This document shows, in pieces, positions 1-6,356 of a stretch of DNA of 10,463 nt (positions are counted from its first letter, which is position 1; each line of letters starts with the position of its first letter). Source of the stretch: a bacterium. GTDB lineage: Bacteria; Patescibacteriota; Microgenomatia; Woykebacterales; RBG-16-39-9b. Both the position numbers and the translations under genes were made by a program. A model generated the notes under the pieces. It saw nothing but the letters and a program-made list of their open reading frames with translations, made no database searches and was not told the DNA's origin. The DNA lies in the NCBI GenBank assembly GCA_030690175.1, contig JAUYHE010000009.1, positions 1-10,463 on the forward strand, read 5' to 3'.

Positions 1-1
1 T

Positions 2-73
2 GAAGATGCGTTTTCCGGAGATTTATTGATCATTATTGGAAAAGAAGCTGCCTCTAAGTTGACTTTACCTTGA
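2..73 (+). CDS. 3' end of an unidentified gene entering from the left
   Basis: An open frame enters from the left edge and ends at TGA (71-73), encoding EDAFSGDLLIIIGKEAASKL plus TLP. The run GDLLIIIGKE, with a short hydrophobic strand before GK, resembles the C-terminal end of LytR_C-type domains in LytR/CpsA/Psr cell-wall proteins, where endings such as 'D-V-V-I-I-L-G-K-D' are common. With only 23 residues visible this is a weak guess. The stop is followed directly by a promoter and a terminator, which fits the end of a transcription unit. The protein identity should be treated as unknown. Confidence 0.45.
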   Translation, partial: EDAFSGDLLIIIGKEAASKLTLP

Positions 74-90
74 ATTTATGCTATTATAAT
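59..90 (+). promoter_or_regulatory. Promoter for the candidate small RNA
   Basis: TTGACT (59-64) lies 17 nt before TATTAT (82-87), which overlaps TATAAT (85-90). The -35 box sits inside the last codons of the upstream gene. Transcription would start near 95, and no protein gene begins before the terminator at 143-175. Confidence 0.5.
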
Positions 91-94
91 AGCG

Positions 95-175
95 ATCTCT
101 CTCCTTTCTCCGAGGAGCGGCCAAAATTAGCCGTTCCTAAATGAGGAAAGCCCCTTTGGGGGCTTTTCTCGTTTT
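95..175 (+). ncRNA. Candidate small RNA with two hairpins and a pyrimidine-rich 5' end
   Basis: A sigma70-type promoter (59-90) and an intrinsic terminator (143-175) enclose about 80 nt with no plausible reading frame. The transcript would hold a C/U-rich single-stranded 5' end (about 96-111). A first hairpin follows: stem AGGAGCGGC 113-121 with GCCGTTCCT 130-138, one G-U pair and an 8-nt loop. The terminator hairpin comes last. The stretch CTCCTTTCT (101-109) matches the anti-Shine-Dalgarno end of Gram-positive-type 16S rRNA, so the RNA could in principle pair with ribosome binding sites. An alternative fold pairs CTCCT 101-105 with AGGAG 113-117 and competes with the first hairpin. It may instead be just a read-through leader with a double terminator for the upstream gene. 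No known RNA family is recognised. Confidence 0.4.
143..175 (+). terminator. Intrinsic terminator
   Basis: A 12-bp stem, GAGGAAAGCCCC (143-154) with GGGGCTTTTCTC (159-170), contains one G-U pair and a TTTG loop, and is followed by GTTTT. It ends the upstream gene and/or the candidate small RNA. Confidence 0.85.
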
Positions 176-227
176 AAGAGATAATTTCATTGACAAAATT
201 ATTTCAACCTTCAAATTCCTCGATTGA
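174..227 (+). pseudogene. 3' remnant of a PsbP-like lipoprotein/anchor gene
   Basis: This stretch reads LRDNFIDKIISTFKFLD followed by TGA (225-227). It matches the end of the reverse-strand PsbP-like protein at 9597-10283 (LKNYTNIFKKILSTFKFLD). At DNA level 204-225 is identical over 22 nt to the complement of 9599-9620, and similarity continues a few bases past the stop. No start codon or upstream homology exists, because the preceding bases form the terminator at 143-175. It is therefore read as a broken 3' end left by duplication or deletion. The frame cannot be expressed as a useful protein. The TTGACA at 190-195 inside it has no good -10 partner. Confidence 0.6.
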
Positions 228-235
228 TTTCTTAA

Positions 236-263
236 CTTAGAACTTAAATCTTAAAACTTACAT
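236..263 (+). repeat. Four tandem 7-bp units (CTTANAN)
   Basis: CTTAGAA, CTTAAAT, CTTAAAA and CTTACAT follow each other without gaps at 236-263, preceded by a partial unit CTTAA (231-235). The array lies just upstream of the promoter at 270-298. It could be chance in AT-rich DNA or a small iterated binding site. Confidence 0.4.
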
Positions 264-269
264 CTATAA

Positions 270-298
270 TTGACTTTTAGGTTTGTTTGAGTTAGAAT
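270..298 (+). promoter_or_regulatory. Promoter for the TraG-like ATPase operon
   Basis: TTGACT (270-275), a 17-nt spacer and TAGAAT (293-298) place the start of transcription near 305, about 36 nt before the ATG at 341. A very purine-rich stretch (GGGAAGGGTGGGGG, 317-330) supplies the ribosome binding site 10 nt before the ATG. Confidence 0.6.
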
Positions 299-340
299 TT
301 CCGCATTGTAGAAAGAGGGAAGGGTGGGGGATAAAATTTT

Positions 341-3124
341 ATGCCATACGTTGTTATCGTCGTTGGAATTTTGTTTATATCGGTTGTGTTAGCTTGGAGA
401 GCGGCCAAAAAACTAGAAGGGGGAAAATCCTCACAGATCTCTAATGGCGTCCTACTTTCCATCACCCTTCCTCGTCTAAATGAAAAGCTTCCAACCGCTG
501 CCGAGCAAATGTTTGCTTCTCTACACGGTATTTTGGACTTTACTCCTGACGTTCAAGAACACCTTTCGTTAGAAATGGCCAGCTCACCAGACGGCATTCG
601 CTTTTACGTTTTTACGCCAAACGTTTTTAAAAACTTCGTTGAAAGCCAAATTTACGCCCAATACCCGGCTGCCGAAATACGCGAGGCAATTGATTATACA
701 AAAAGCCTCCCTGCCGGCAGCTTTGTTTCCGCGACCGAGCTTTCCCTGGGCAAAGATTTTATTTTTCCCATCAAAACCTTTCGCGATTTTGAAGTCGATC
801 CTCTGGCGGCTATTACCAGCGCCCTGGCCGGGTTAAAAGAGGGCGAGCAGCTGTGGGTGCAAATTCTCATTCGACCAGTGGATGATTTTTGGCAAGATAG
901 GGGCCATGAGTACGTCCAGATGGTTCGCGAAGGCATATCTCCGGTGACCCTGAACCCACAAGACATCGTCATTGATGTTGGTAAACACATTTTATCGCTT
1001 GGTGGTAATGTCGCTACTAATATCATGCGGGGACCCCAACCTGTAGAAGAACCACGAGCCGGCAGCCAATTCGTGCGATTATCGGCTGGACAAGAACTTA
1101 CCCTTAAAATGCTCGAAAATAAACTCTCAAAAATTGGTTTTGAAATCAAAATTCGCCTGATTGCCGTAGCTGGTAGCCGAGAAAAAGCCGAGACGAGTCT
1201 TTCAGGCCTGATTAGCTCATTTAAACAATTCTCAACCGCCGATTTGAATAGTTTTGTTGCCGAGGTGGAGAGTCCCAGTCCTGAACAAATTGTAAAGGAG
1301 TATCAAGAGCGCGATTTTGCCGAAAGAGAAGCCGGACACTTTATTTTGAACACCGAAGAGCTTGCGTCTATTTTTCACTTGCCAAACCTTTCGGTGGAAA
1401 CACCTACCATTACCTGGACTGGCGCGAAAAAAGGCGAACCACCCCTTAATTTACCCTTATCGGAAGCAACAGTAATTGGTGAAACTATTTTCCGAGACGA
1501 CCAGATACGATTTGGTATCAAAAAAGCTGATCGTCGGAAACACGTCTACATTATTGGTAAGACGGGCACAGGTAAAAGTACTCTGATAAAAAACATGATC
1601 ATTCAAGATATGAGAGCAGGTGAGGGTGTGGCAGTCCTTGATCCCCACGGCCAATTAATCGATGAAATACTAGATTTTGTACCGGAAAATCGTTTGGATG
1701 ATGTGGTGATATTCAATCCCGCCGACGCCGACTACCCAGTCTCTTTAAATATGTTGCAAATAGTAGACCCTAGGCAGCGTACTCTTGTGGGGGATACTCT
1801 GGTGGATGTGTTTAAAAAATATTTTGCCGATAGCTGGGGTCCCAGGCTTGAATATATTCTGAAAAACTGTATTTTGACTCTGCTAGAGGTGCCAAATACT
1901 TCACTTCTTTCCATCACGCGACTTTTGATGGATAGAGATTACCGAAAATACATCGTGGGTCTTATCAACGATCCTCAGATGCGAGCTTTCTGGAATAATG
2001 AATACGCCCGAATGGAACAAAATGAACGGTTGATCACTGAAGCAATCAGCCCAATTCAAAATAAAGTCGGCCAATTCTTAAATTCAGAACTAATTAGAAA
2101 TATTGTGGGGCAGCCGAAAAGCAGCATTAAGGTAGATGAGATAATTAATTCTGGTAAGCTTTTCTTCGTCAATCTGGCTACCGGTCGAATCGGGGCCAAC
2201 AATACAGCACTGCTGGGAGCGATGATTGTTTCCCAACTTCAGTTTGCGGCGATGCGGCGGGTCGATATTCCCGAAAGTACCCGGCGTGATTTCTTTCTTT
2301 ACGCCGACGAATTTCAAAATTTCGCCACCGATGCTTTTGCCACAGTTCTTTCAGAGGCCAGAAAATATCGGCTGGATCTTACTCTAACCCACCAATACAT
2401 CGAACAGATGCCCGAGGCGGTTAGGGATGCGGTTTTTGGCAACATTGGTACTTTAATTTGCTTTACGATCGGGCCTACTGATGCTCATTTCTTGGAACGG
2501 GAGTTTGAGCCGGTGTTTTTACAAAACGATCTAATAAATTTAGGTCGCTACGAAATGTATCTAAAGTTGCAGGTTGATGATACGCAGGGCCAGCCGTTTT
2601 CGGCGCGTAGCCTTCCACCAGCGACCAATGCCACTGGCTTGCGTGAGCGAGCCGTAGCTGCTTCCCGAAGCAAATACGGTCGGCCGGTTGAAGGAATTGA
2701 AAAAATAATTAAAAAATGGACCGAGACTAAGTTTCGGCCGGGGCAGGCCCCAATGCCGCCGGCTTGGGCAGTAAAAGAAGAACAGAAAGTCCAAGAGGTG
2801 CCTGTGGAAGGCGAGCCGGCAGCTACTCCAGATCTAAGCCCACAGTTGGTACCTAGCCCGCAGCAGCCGGAGCAGACGGCGCCAAAACCGTTTACTCGGG
2901 AAAATATTCCTGGGTTTGCCGAAAACCAATCGTTGGTGTCTCACCTGCCCGAAAAAAGCGGAGAAGTGGATATTTATCGGTTCCCCGAAATAAAAAGCGG
3001 TAGTATTTACCAACCGCGTGAGGCAGATAGAAACCAAAGCGAGCGACCATTTCCAAAGAGAAGTGAAGAAGATATCGCCAGCGAACATAGTTTTAGTCGA
3101 GAAAATCAGCCAGAAAAAAATTAG
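341..3124 (+). CDS. VirD4/TraG-like (FtsK-HerA superfamily) membrane ATPase
   Basis: This 927-residue protein has one N-terminal membrane segment (about 3-19). A mixed domain of roughly 300 residues follows, of a type I associate with CPR TraG-like proteins. Residues about 380-760 form a RecA-type motor of the VirD4/TraG/HerA kind. Visible motifs are Walker A GKTGTGKST (406-414), the DPHG signature (434-437), Walker B FFLYADEFQ with the acidic pair D656/E657, and a sensor-like Gln in LTHQYIEQM (Q685). The tail (about 800-927) is hydrophilic and rich in Pro, Gln and Glu, probably disordered. Relatives couple ATP hydrolysis to moving DNA or protein across the membrane. No VirB4, VirB6, relaxase or pilin gene is seen here, so the substrate is unknown; a DNA pump or type IV pilus/secretion role are both possible. 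The ATG at 341 is supported by a strong purine-rich ribosome binding site. The next gene follows after 17 nt, so the two are probably co-transcribed. Confidence 0.88.
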   Translation: MPYVVIVVGILFISVVLAWRAAKKLEGGKSSQISNGVLLSITLPRLNEKLPTAAEQMFASLHGILDFTPDVQEHLSLEMASSPDGIRFYVFTPNVFKNFVESQIYAQYPAAEIREAIDYTKSLPAGSFVSATELSLGKDFIFPIKTFRDFEVDPLAAITSALAGLKEGEQLWVQILIRPVDDFWQDRGHEYVQMVREGISPVTLNPQDIVIDVGKHILSLGGNVATNIMRGPQPVEEPRAGSQFVRLSAGQELTLKMLENKLSKIGFEIKIRLIAVAGSREKAETSLSGLISSFKQFSTADLNSFVAEVESPSPEQIVKEYQERDFAEREAGHFILNTEELASIFHLPNLSVETPTITWTGAKKGEPPLNLPLSEATVIGETIFRDDQIRFGIKKADRRKHVYIIGKTGTGKSTLIKNMIIQDMRAGEGVAVLDPHGQLIDEILDFVPENRLDDVVIFNPADADYPVSLNMLQIVDPRQRTLVGDTLVDVFKKYFADSWGPRLEYILKNCILTLLEVPNTSLLSITRLLMDRDYRKYIVGLINDPQMRAFWNNEYARMEQNERLITEAISPIQNKVGQFLNSELIRNIVGQPKSSIKVDEIINSGKLFFVNLATGRIGANNTALLGAMIVSQLQFAAMRRVDIPESTRRDFFLYADEFQNFATDAFATVLSEARKYRLDLTLTHQYIEQMPEAVRDAVFGNIGTLICFTIGPTDAHFLEREFEPVFLQNDLINLGRYEMYLKLQVDDTQGQPFSARSLPPATNATGLRERAVAASRSKYGRPVEGIEKIIKKWTETKFRPGQAPMPPAWAVKEEQKVQEVPVEGEPAATPDLSPQLVPSPQQPEQTAPKPFTRENIPGFAENQSLVSHLPEKSGEVDIYRFPEIKSGSIYQPREADRNQSERPFPKRSEEDIASEHSFSRENQPEKN

Positions 3125-3141
3125 AGGGTGTAAGGTAAATT

Positions 3142-3924
3142 ATGTCACAAAAAATCGATCTCATCAGACAAGCCTTGTCAGCTGCCGAAAGCAGTTTGAA
3201 ACTCGCTCGGCAACTTCTTAGCGATCTTGAGAAAGAGGGTGTAAAAAATAAACCTAAAGTTAATGAGTTGCCAGGTATAACCGGTATTTTTGACGGACAA
3301 AATATGGTTACTGAAAGTGGTGATAAATACCCGGTGCCGGAAAACTACGCTTCAAAAAGTATATTGGTGGTAGGGGATACCCTGAAGCTCGTTGAGCAGG
3401 GAAAAGAAAAGAGATTTAAACAAGTTGAGCATGTTAAAAGACATAAAACGAACGGAATTCTGACAAAAAAAGATGGTAAATGGGCAGCGGTGACTCCGGA
3501 GGGGAGTTACAAACTACTTTCTTCTTCAATCGACCACTTTAGTGGCGAAACCGGTGATGAAGTTCTGCTTCAGATTCCGGCTAATAATTTGCAATCTATC
3601 TGGGCAGCGGTAGAGAAAATTACTAAAAAGGAATCTTTGGAAGAAGACGTAAAAGAAACTAAAAAGACAGAGGCAAAATTAGAAAAAGACGAGAAAAAGG
3701 AGGAAAAACAAAACGTACAGCCAAAAGCTAAAAAGCAAGATCAGAAAGAATTAGCCAGGGAAGAAAAAGAGAAACCAACGCCAAAAGAAAAAGCAGAGAT
3801 AAAACAAGATAATAAGGAGATAGCGCTACCTACTAAAGAAGAGCCTGCGGTACCAGCTATCGCGGAACCAAAAGAGGCGCCGCCGCCAAAAAGTGACGAG
3901 ACTACGGAAGATGAGCTAATGTAA
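3142..3924 (+). CDS. CPR-type conserved protein: helical N-terminus, compact middle, KE-rich tail
   Basis: The 260-residue protein has no signal peptide or membrane segment. Residues 1-33 (IRQALSAAESSLKLARQLL) predict one long amphipathic helix. Residues about 44-160 look like a small beta-rich domain with motifs GIFDGQNMVTESGDKYPVP, YASKS, GILTKKDGKWAAVTPEGSYKLL and GDEVLLQIPANNL. Residues about 161-260 are an almost pure Lys/Glu low-complexity tail with a PPP motif near the end. I recall similar middle domains from many Patescibacteria proteins of unknown function and cannot name a function. The gene starts 17 nt after the ATPase stop, with AGGG/AAGG before the ATG, so it may act with the ATPase, for example as a cytoplasmic partner binding nucleic acid or ribosomes through the charged tail. 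That role is inference from context only. Confidence 0.8.
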   Translation: MSQKIDLIRQALSAAESSLKLARQLLSDLEKEGVKNKPKVNELPGITGIFDGQNMVTESGDKYPVPENYASKSILVVGDTLKLVEQGKEKRFKQVEHVKRHKTNGILTKKDGKWAAVTPEGSYKLLSSSIDHFSGETGDEVLLQIPANNLQSIWAAVEKITKKESLEEDVKETKKTEAKLEKDEKKEEKQNVQPKAKKQDQKELAREEKEKPTPKEKAEIKQDNKEIALPTKEEPAVPAIAEPKEAPPPKSDETTEDELM

Positions 3925-3927
3925 CTA

Positions 3928-3951
3928 ATTAAAAAGTTTTACCACTTTAAT
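3928..3951. terminator. Weak AT-rich hairpin between convergent genes
   Basis: ATTAAAAAGT (3928-3937) pairs with ACTTTAAT (3944-3951), with two bulged A residues. It lies in the 22-nt gap between the KE-rich protein gene and the TPR gene and overlaps the TPR stop codon. It could act as a poor bidirectional terminator; the stem is too weak to be certain. Confidence 0.3.
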
Positions 3952-4801
3952 CTTCAAGGTCTTCTTCTGCTTCTGATTGCTCTTTCTCGGCCAGATCTTC
4001 TAAAGATTCATCCCGATTTACACTGGGGAGATCAGACACTTCGACCTCCTCGATGGCGCCGTCTGCTTCGGTTGGTAGGGGGGCTTGATTAGAGAGAAGG
4101 TTTAATGCCTCTTCTCGCACGTAAGGTGTAAAAGAAGATGCTTCACTGGGAAATGGAGTGGTGGCTATCTTTGGCGAACGGTACGTTTCTCTTATAAAAA
4201 TTGCTACCTGCGCTTTATCTTTTTTCGCATCAGGCGTTTTAAACGACATAGATTTTACAAAGGCTTCGAATTTACTACCAGACCTGGTGTCACTAGCCAT
4301 TCTTCTAGCCAGAACATCATCAATACTGCCGATTCTTTGCTGATTATCATTATCGGTAACTACAGTAATTTGGTTGTGGTGAGGGATCAATTTTACCGGG
4401 TCCCCCATGTCTAAACCGGCGAGAATCGAGGGCATCGCCGTATCTTCCAAAACAACTGTAACTGTTCTCCCCGGTTCTTCTAGAAAGATATCTCCTTTTA
4501 CTACTGATAGTTTCTGGGTTGCTTTCAGACTGCCTTTTTTGATGGATTGAAGCCTTTTTATATTTTTTTCGGCTATAGGATTGTAAGGATCTAGTTCCAA
4601 TACTTTATGATAGATCTTTTTCGCTTGACCGATCTCGTCAGTCTCACCAAAGGAACGCGCCAAACGGTTCAAGGTATCCACGTTGTTCGGATATTTTTCC
4701 AAGAGCAGCTGATTGAGTCTTAACGCTTCGACCCAATTACCTTCCAAGGCGGCTTTTATTGCTTCCTGGACTTGAGGATCAAGAGATGTTTGGTTTCCCA
4801 T
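3947..4801 (-). CDS. TPR-domain protein with acidic C-terminus
   Basis: In this 284-residue soluble protein, two tetratricopeptide repeats are visible. The first, about residues 10-41, reads AIKAALEGNWVEALRLNQLLLEKYPNN. The second, about 42-75, reads VDTLNRLARSFGETDEIGQA then KKIYHKVLELDPYN; a further helix follows. Residues about 93-165 form a beta-rich domain (VTVVLEDTAMPSILAGLDMG, then PVKLIPHHNQITVVTD). A conserved-looking block IFIRETYRSPKIATTPFPSE (201-220) comes next, then a strongly acidic tail (about 245-284). TPRs bind peptides or protein partners, so this is probably a scaffold or adaptor; no enzyme motif is seen. The ATG at 4801 has AAGGA about 12 nt upstream and a promoter close by. 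The gene is transcribed divergently from yebC and convergently to the ATPase operon. The specific partner is unknown. Confidence 0.8.
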   Translation of the reverse strand: MGNQTSLDPQVQEAIKAALEGNWVEALRLNQLLLEKYPNNVDTLNRLARSFGETDEIGQAKKIYHKVLELDPYNPIAEKNIKRLQSIKKGSLKATQKLSVVKGDIFLEEPGRTVTVVLEDTAMPSILAGLDMGDPVKLIPHHNQITVVTDNDNQQRIGSIDDVLARRMASDTRSGSKFEAFVKSMSFKTPDAKKDKAQVAIFIRETYRSPKIATTPFPSEASSFTPYVREEALNLLSNQAPLPTEADGAIEEVEVSDLPSVNRDESLEDLAEKEQSEAEEDLED

Positions 4802-4823
4802 TTTGGTAATTATCCTTCTGATA

Positions 4824-4854
4824 AGTATAATGAATTTTAAGGAGAGTTTGTCAA
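4824..4854 (-). promoter_or_regulatory. Promoter for the TPR gene
   Basis: On the reverse strand TTGACA (4849-4854) is followed by TATACT (4824-4829) after 19 nt, or by ATTATA (4826-4831) after 17 nt. Transcription would start near 4817, giving a leader of only about 16 nt with the AAGGA at its very 5' end. Confidence 0.45.
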
Positions 4855-4855
4855 G

Positions 4856-4891
4856 ACGTATTATTAGTTTGAATAAAATAATAAAATACGT
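4856..4891. promoter_or_regulatory. Inverted repeat between divergent promoters (candidate operator)
   Basis: ACGTATTATTA (4856-4866) is mirrored by TAATAAAATACGT (4879-4891), which matches except for two extra A bases. The outer 7 bp (ACGTATT/AATACGT) are perfect. The left arm abuts the -35 box of the TPR promoter and the right arm lies in the spacer of the yebC promoter, where a dimeric repressor could block both. Confidence 0.4.
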
Positions 4892-4897
4892 TAAGCT
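4869..4897 (+). promoter_or_regulatory. Weak promoter for yebC
   Basis: TTGAAT (4869-4874), 17 nt, then TAAGCT (4892-4897). Transcription would start near 4904, leaving a leader of about 30 nt containing GGGAGTAGG (4918-4926) as ribosome binding site 8 nt before the ATG. Confidence 0.4.
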
Positions 4898-4934
4898 ATT
4901 GGCAGATTTAAACTATTGGGAGTAGGTAATTTTT

Positions 4935-5702
4935 ATGTCCGGCCACTCTAAATGGAGTACTATAAAAAGGCAAAAAGGAGTAGTTGACGCAAGGCGTGGG
5001 GCTGTTTTCACCAAGGTAGCCAACGCGATCACTATTGCGGCTAGAGAAGGTGGAACTGATCACGAAAGTAACTTTAAGTTGCGTTTGGCAATAGAAGCAG
5101 CAAAAAGTGTAAACATGCCCAAAGATAACATTGAAAGGGCGATCGCGCGTGGTGGTGGAGCTTCAAAAGAGAGATCGGTATTGGAGCAGATCACTTACGA
5201 GGGTTTTGGTCCAGCTGGAGTGGGAATTGTAGTTGAAGCGGTTACTGATAACCGACAGCGCACCGCCCAGGAAGTGCGAAGTACTTTTGAAAGAAACGGC
5301 GGGCGTTTATCCGGACCAGGTTCTGTAAGTCACTTTTTCAGACCAATTGGGGAAATTGTAGTGCACGGCGGTGGCGGTCTAGATCCTGATCAGCTACTTT
5401 TAGTAGCGGCTGATTCAGGAGCAGAGGATGTTGAAACCGGCGATGAAGAAGCGATTGTGTATTGTCAGACTGCCGATCTAGAAAAGGTCAAAAGCAGCCT
5501 GGCTACGCAAGGTCTGGATATAGTTGAATCGAAGATAAGTCGTCAGCCAACGACCACGATAAAAATTGGTGATGAAAAGGTAGCCAGTTCTGTTTTATCT
5601 CTCGTCAACAAACTTGACGATCTAGCCGATGTGCAAAAAGTCTATGCCAATTTTGATATCCCGGAAGAGGTACTCTTACGGGAAACAGAGACTACAAAGT
5701 AG
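4935..5702 (+). CDS. yebC: YebC/PmpR family translation/transcription factor
   Basis: The 255-residue protein starts with the family hallmark MSGHSKWSTIKRQKGVVDAR, followed by GAVFTKVANAITIAAREGG, MPKDNIERAIARGGG, YEGFGPAGVGIVVEAVTDNR and the glycine-rich FERNGGRLSGPGSVSHFF. Its length is normal for the family (E. coli YebC has 246 residues). The fold has an N-terminal helical domain (about 1-80) and two alpha/beta domains. Members were long annotated as DNA-binding regulators; more recent work on several homologues ascribes relief of ribosome stalling at proline-rich stretches. Several window proteins carry Pro clusters (PPP in the KE-rich protein, Pro/Ser/Thr linkers in the PsbP-like proteins). 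The start is supported by GGGAGTAGG upstream. ruvC follows after 71 nt in the same direction, a common yebC-ruvC arrangement. Confidence 0.95.
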   Translation: MSGHSKWSTIKRQKGVVDARRGAVFTKVANAITIAAREGGTDHESNFKLRLAIEAAKSVNMPKDNIERAIARGGGASKERSVLEQITYEGFGPAGVGIVVEAVTDNRQRTAQEVRSTFERNGGRLSGPGSVSHFFRPIGEIVVHGGGGLDPDQLLLVAADSGAEDVETGDEEAIVYCQTADLEKVKSSLATQGLDIVESKISRQPTTTIKIGDEKVASSVLSLVNKLDDLADVQKVYANFDIPEEVLLRETETTK

Positions 5703-5773
5703 GATCTACATCCCTGAAGATATTATTGAAAGGAATGCGGTAATTGAAAAATGACCATAAATGAGGCAAAAAG

Positions 5774-6349
5774 ATGTTAATTATTGGAGTTGATCCTGGA
5801 ACTGCCACTACCGGGTGGGGAGTGGTTAATACAACTGGGAACATCAAACAGGGAACAGCTAAAGAAAAACACAACTGGTCACGGAGGGCTAACGGACGTT
5901 CTCTGTCGTTAGTGGATTTTGGCTGTATTATTACTAATTCTACCGATGAGATGGGGGAGAGGCTATTTATCATCAGACGCAGTTTACAAAAAATAATAAA
6001 AACTCACCGCCCAGATCTGATGGTAATCGAAAGATTATTTTTTGGTGCCAACGCAACTAGTGCACTTTCAGTCGGGCAGGCGAGGGGAGTAGTGTTATTA
6101 GTAGCCCGAGAAAATAAACTTACGACTTTTGAATACACCGGTTTGGAGGTGAAACTCACCGTTGCCGATCACGGTAGAGCTGATAAAAAAACTGTTCAGG
6201 CGGCTGTGAAAAAGCACCTTGGAGTAACCCGGTTGCGAAATCCAAAGGATCAATTTGGCCGCGAGGTTTTCCGGTTTAGAGATGATGCTTATGATGCTGT
6301 AGCAGCAACGATCTGCCATATGATAAAGACGTCAGATCAAATCTTGTAA
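5774..6349 (+). CDS. ruvC: Holliday-junction resolvase RuvC with two insertions
   Basis: RuvC cuts Holliday junctions symmetrically during recombinational repair, normally with the RuvAB branch-migration motor. The 191-residue product opens with MLIIGVDPGTATTGWGVV, giving the first catalytic Asp (D7). The second acidic residue is E86 in VIERLFFGAN, and the last pair is D171/D174 in RDDAYDAVAATICH. All four active-site acids are therefore present. SALSVGQARGVVLL and FEYTGLEVKLTV are also typical. It is longer than E. coli RuvC in its core. About 20 extra residues (about 20-43, charged, KQGTAKEKHNWSRRANGR) sit between the first two strands, and about 10 (about 155-168) lie just before the final Asp pair. 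The start has GAGG 7 nt upstream. No ruvA or ruvB is present in the window. The membrane-protein gene begins 7 nt after the stop. Confidence 0.95.
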   Translation: MLIIGVDPGTATTGWGVVNTTGNIKQGTAKEKHNWSRRANGRSLSLVDFGCIITNSTDEMGERLFIIRRSLQKIIKTHRPDLMVIERLFFGANATSALSVGQARGVVLLVARENKLTTFEYTGLEVKLTVADHGRADKKTVQAAVKKHLGVTRLRNPKDQFGREVFRFRDDAYDAVAATICHMIKTSDQIL

Positions 6350-6356
6350 CTAGCGG

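Noticed and set aside
115..410. 12-nt direct repeat GAGCGGCCAAAA at 115-126 and 399-410
   Set aside because: A 12-nt match is expected by chance a few times in 10 kb, and it is a direct, not complementary, copy, so the small RNA would not pair there.
694..1149. Reverse-strand frame of 151 codons
   Set aside because: It lies wholly opposite the TraG-like ATPase, whose frame is clearly coding; the product is Ser/Arg-rich and resembles no family.
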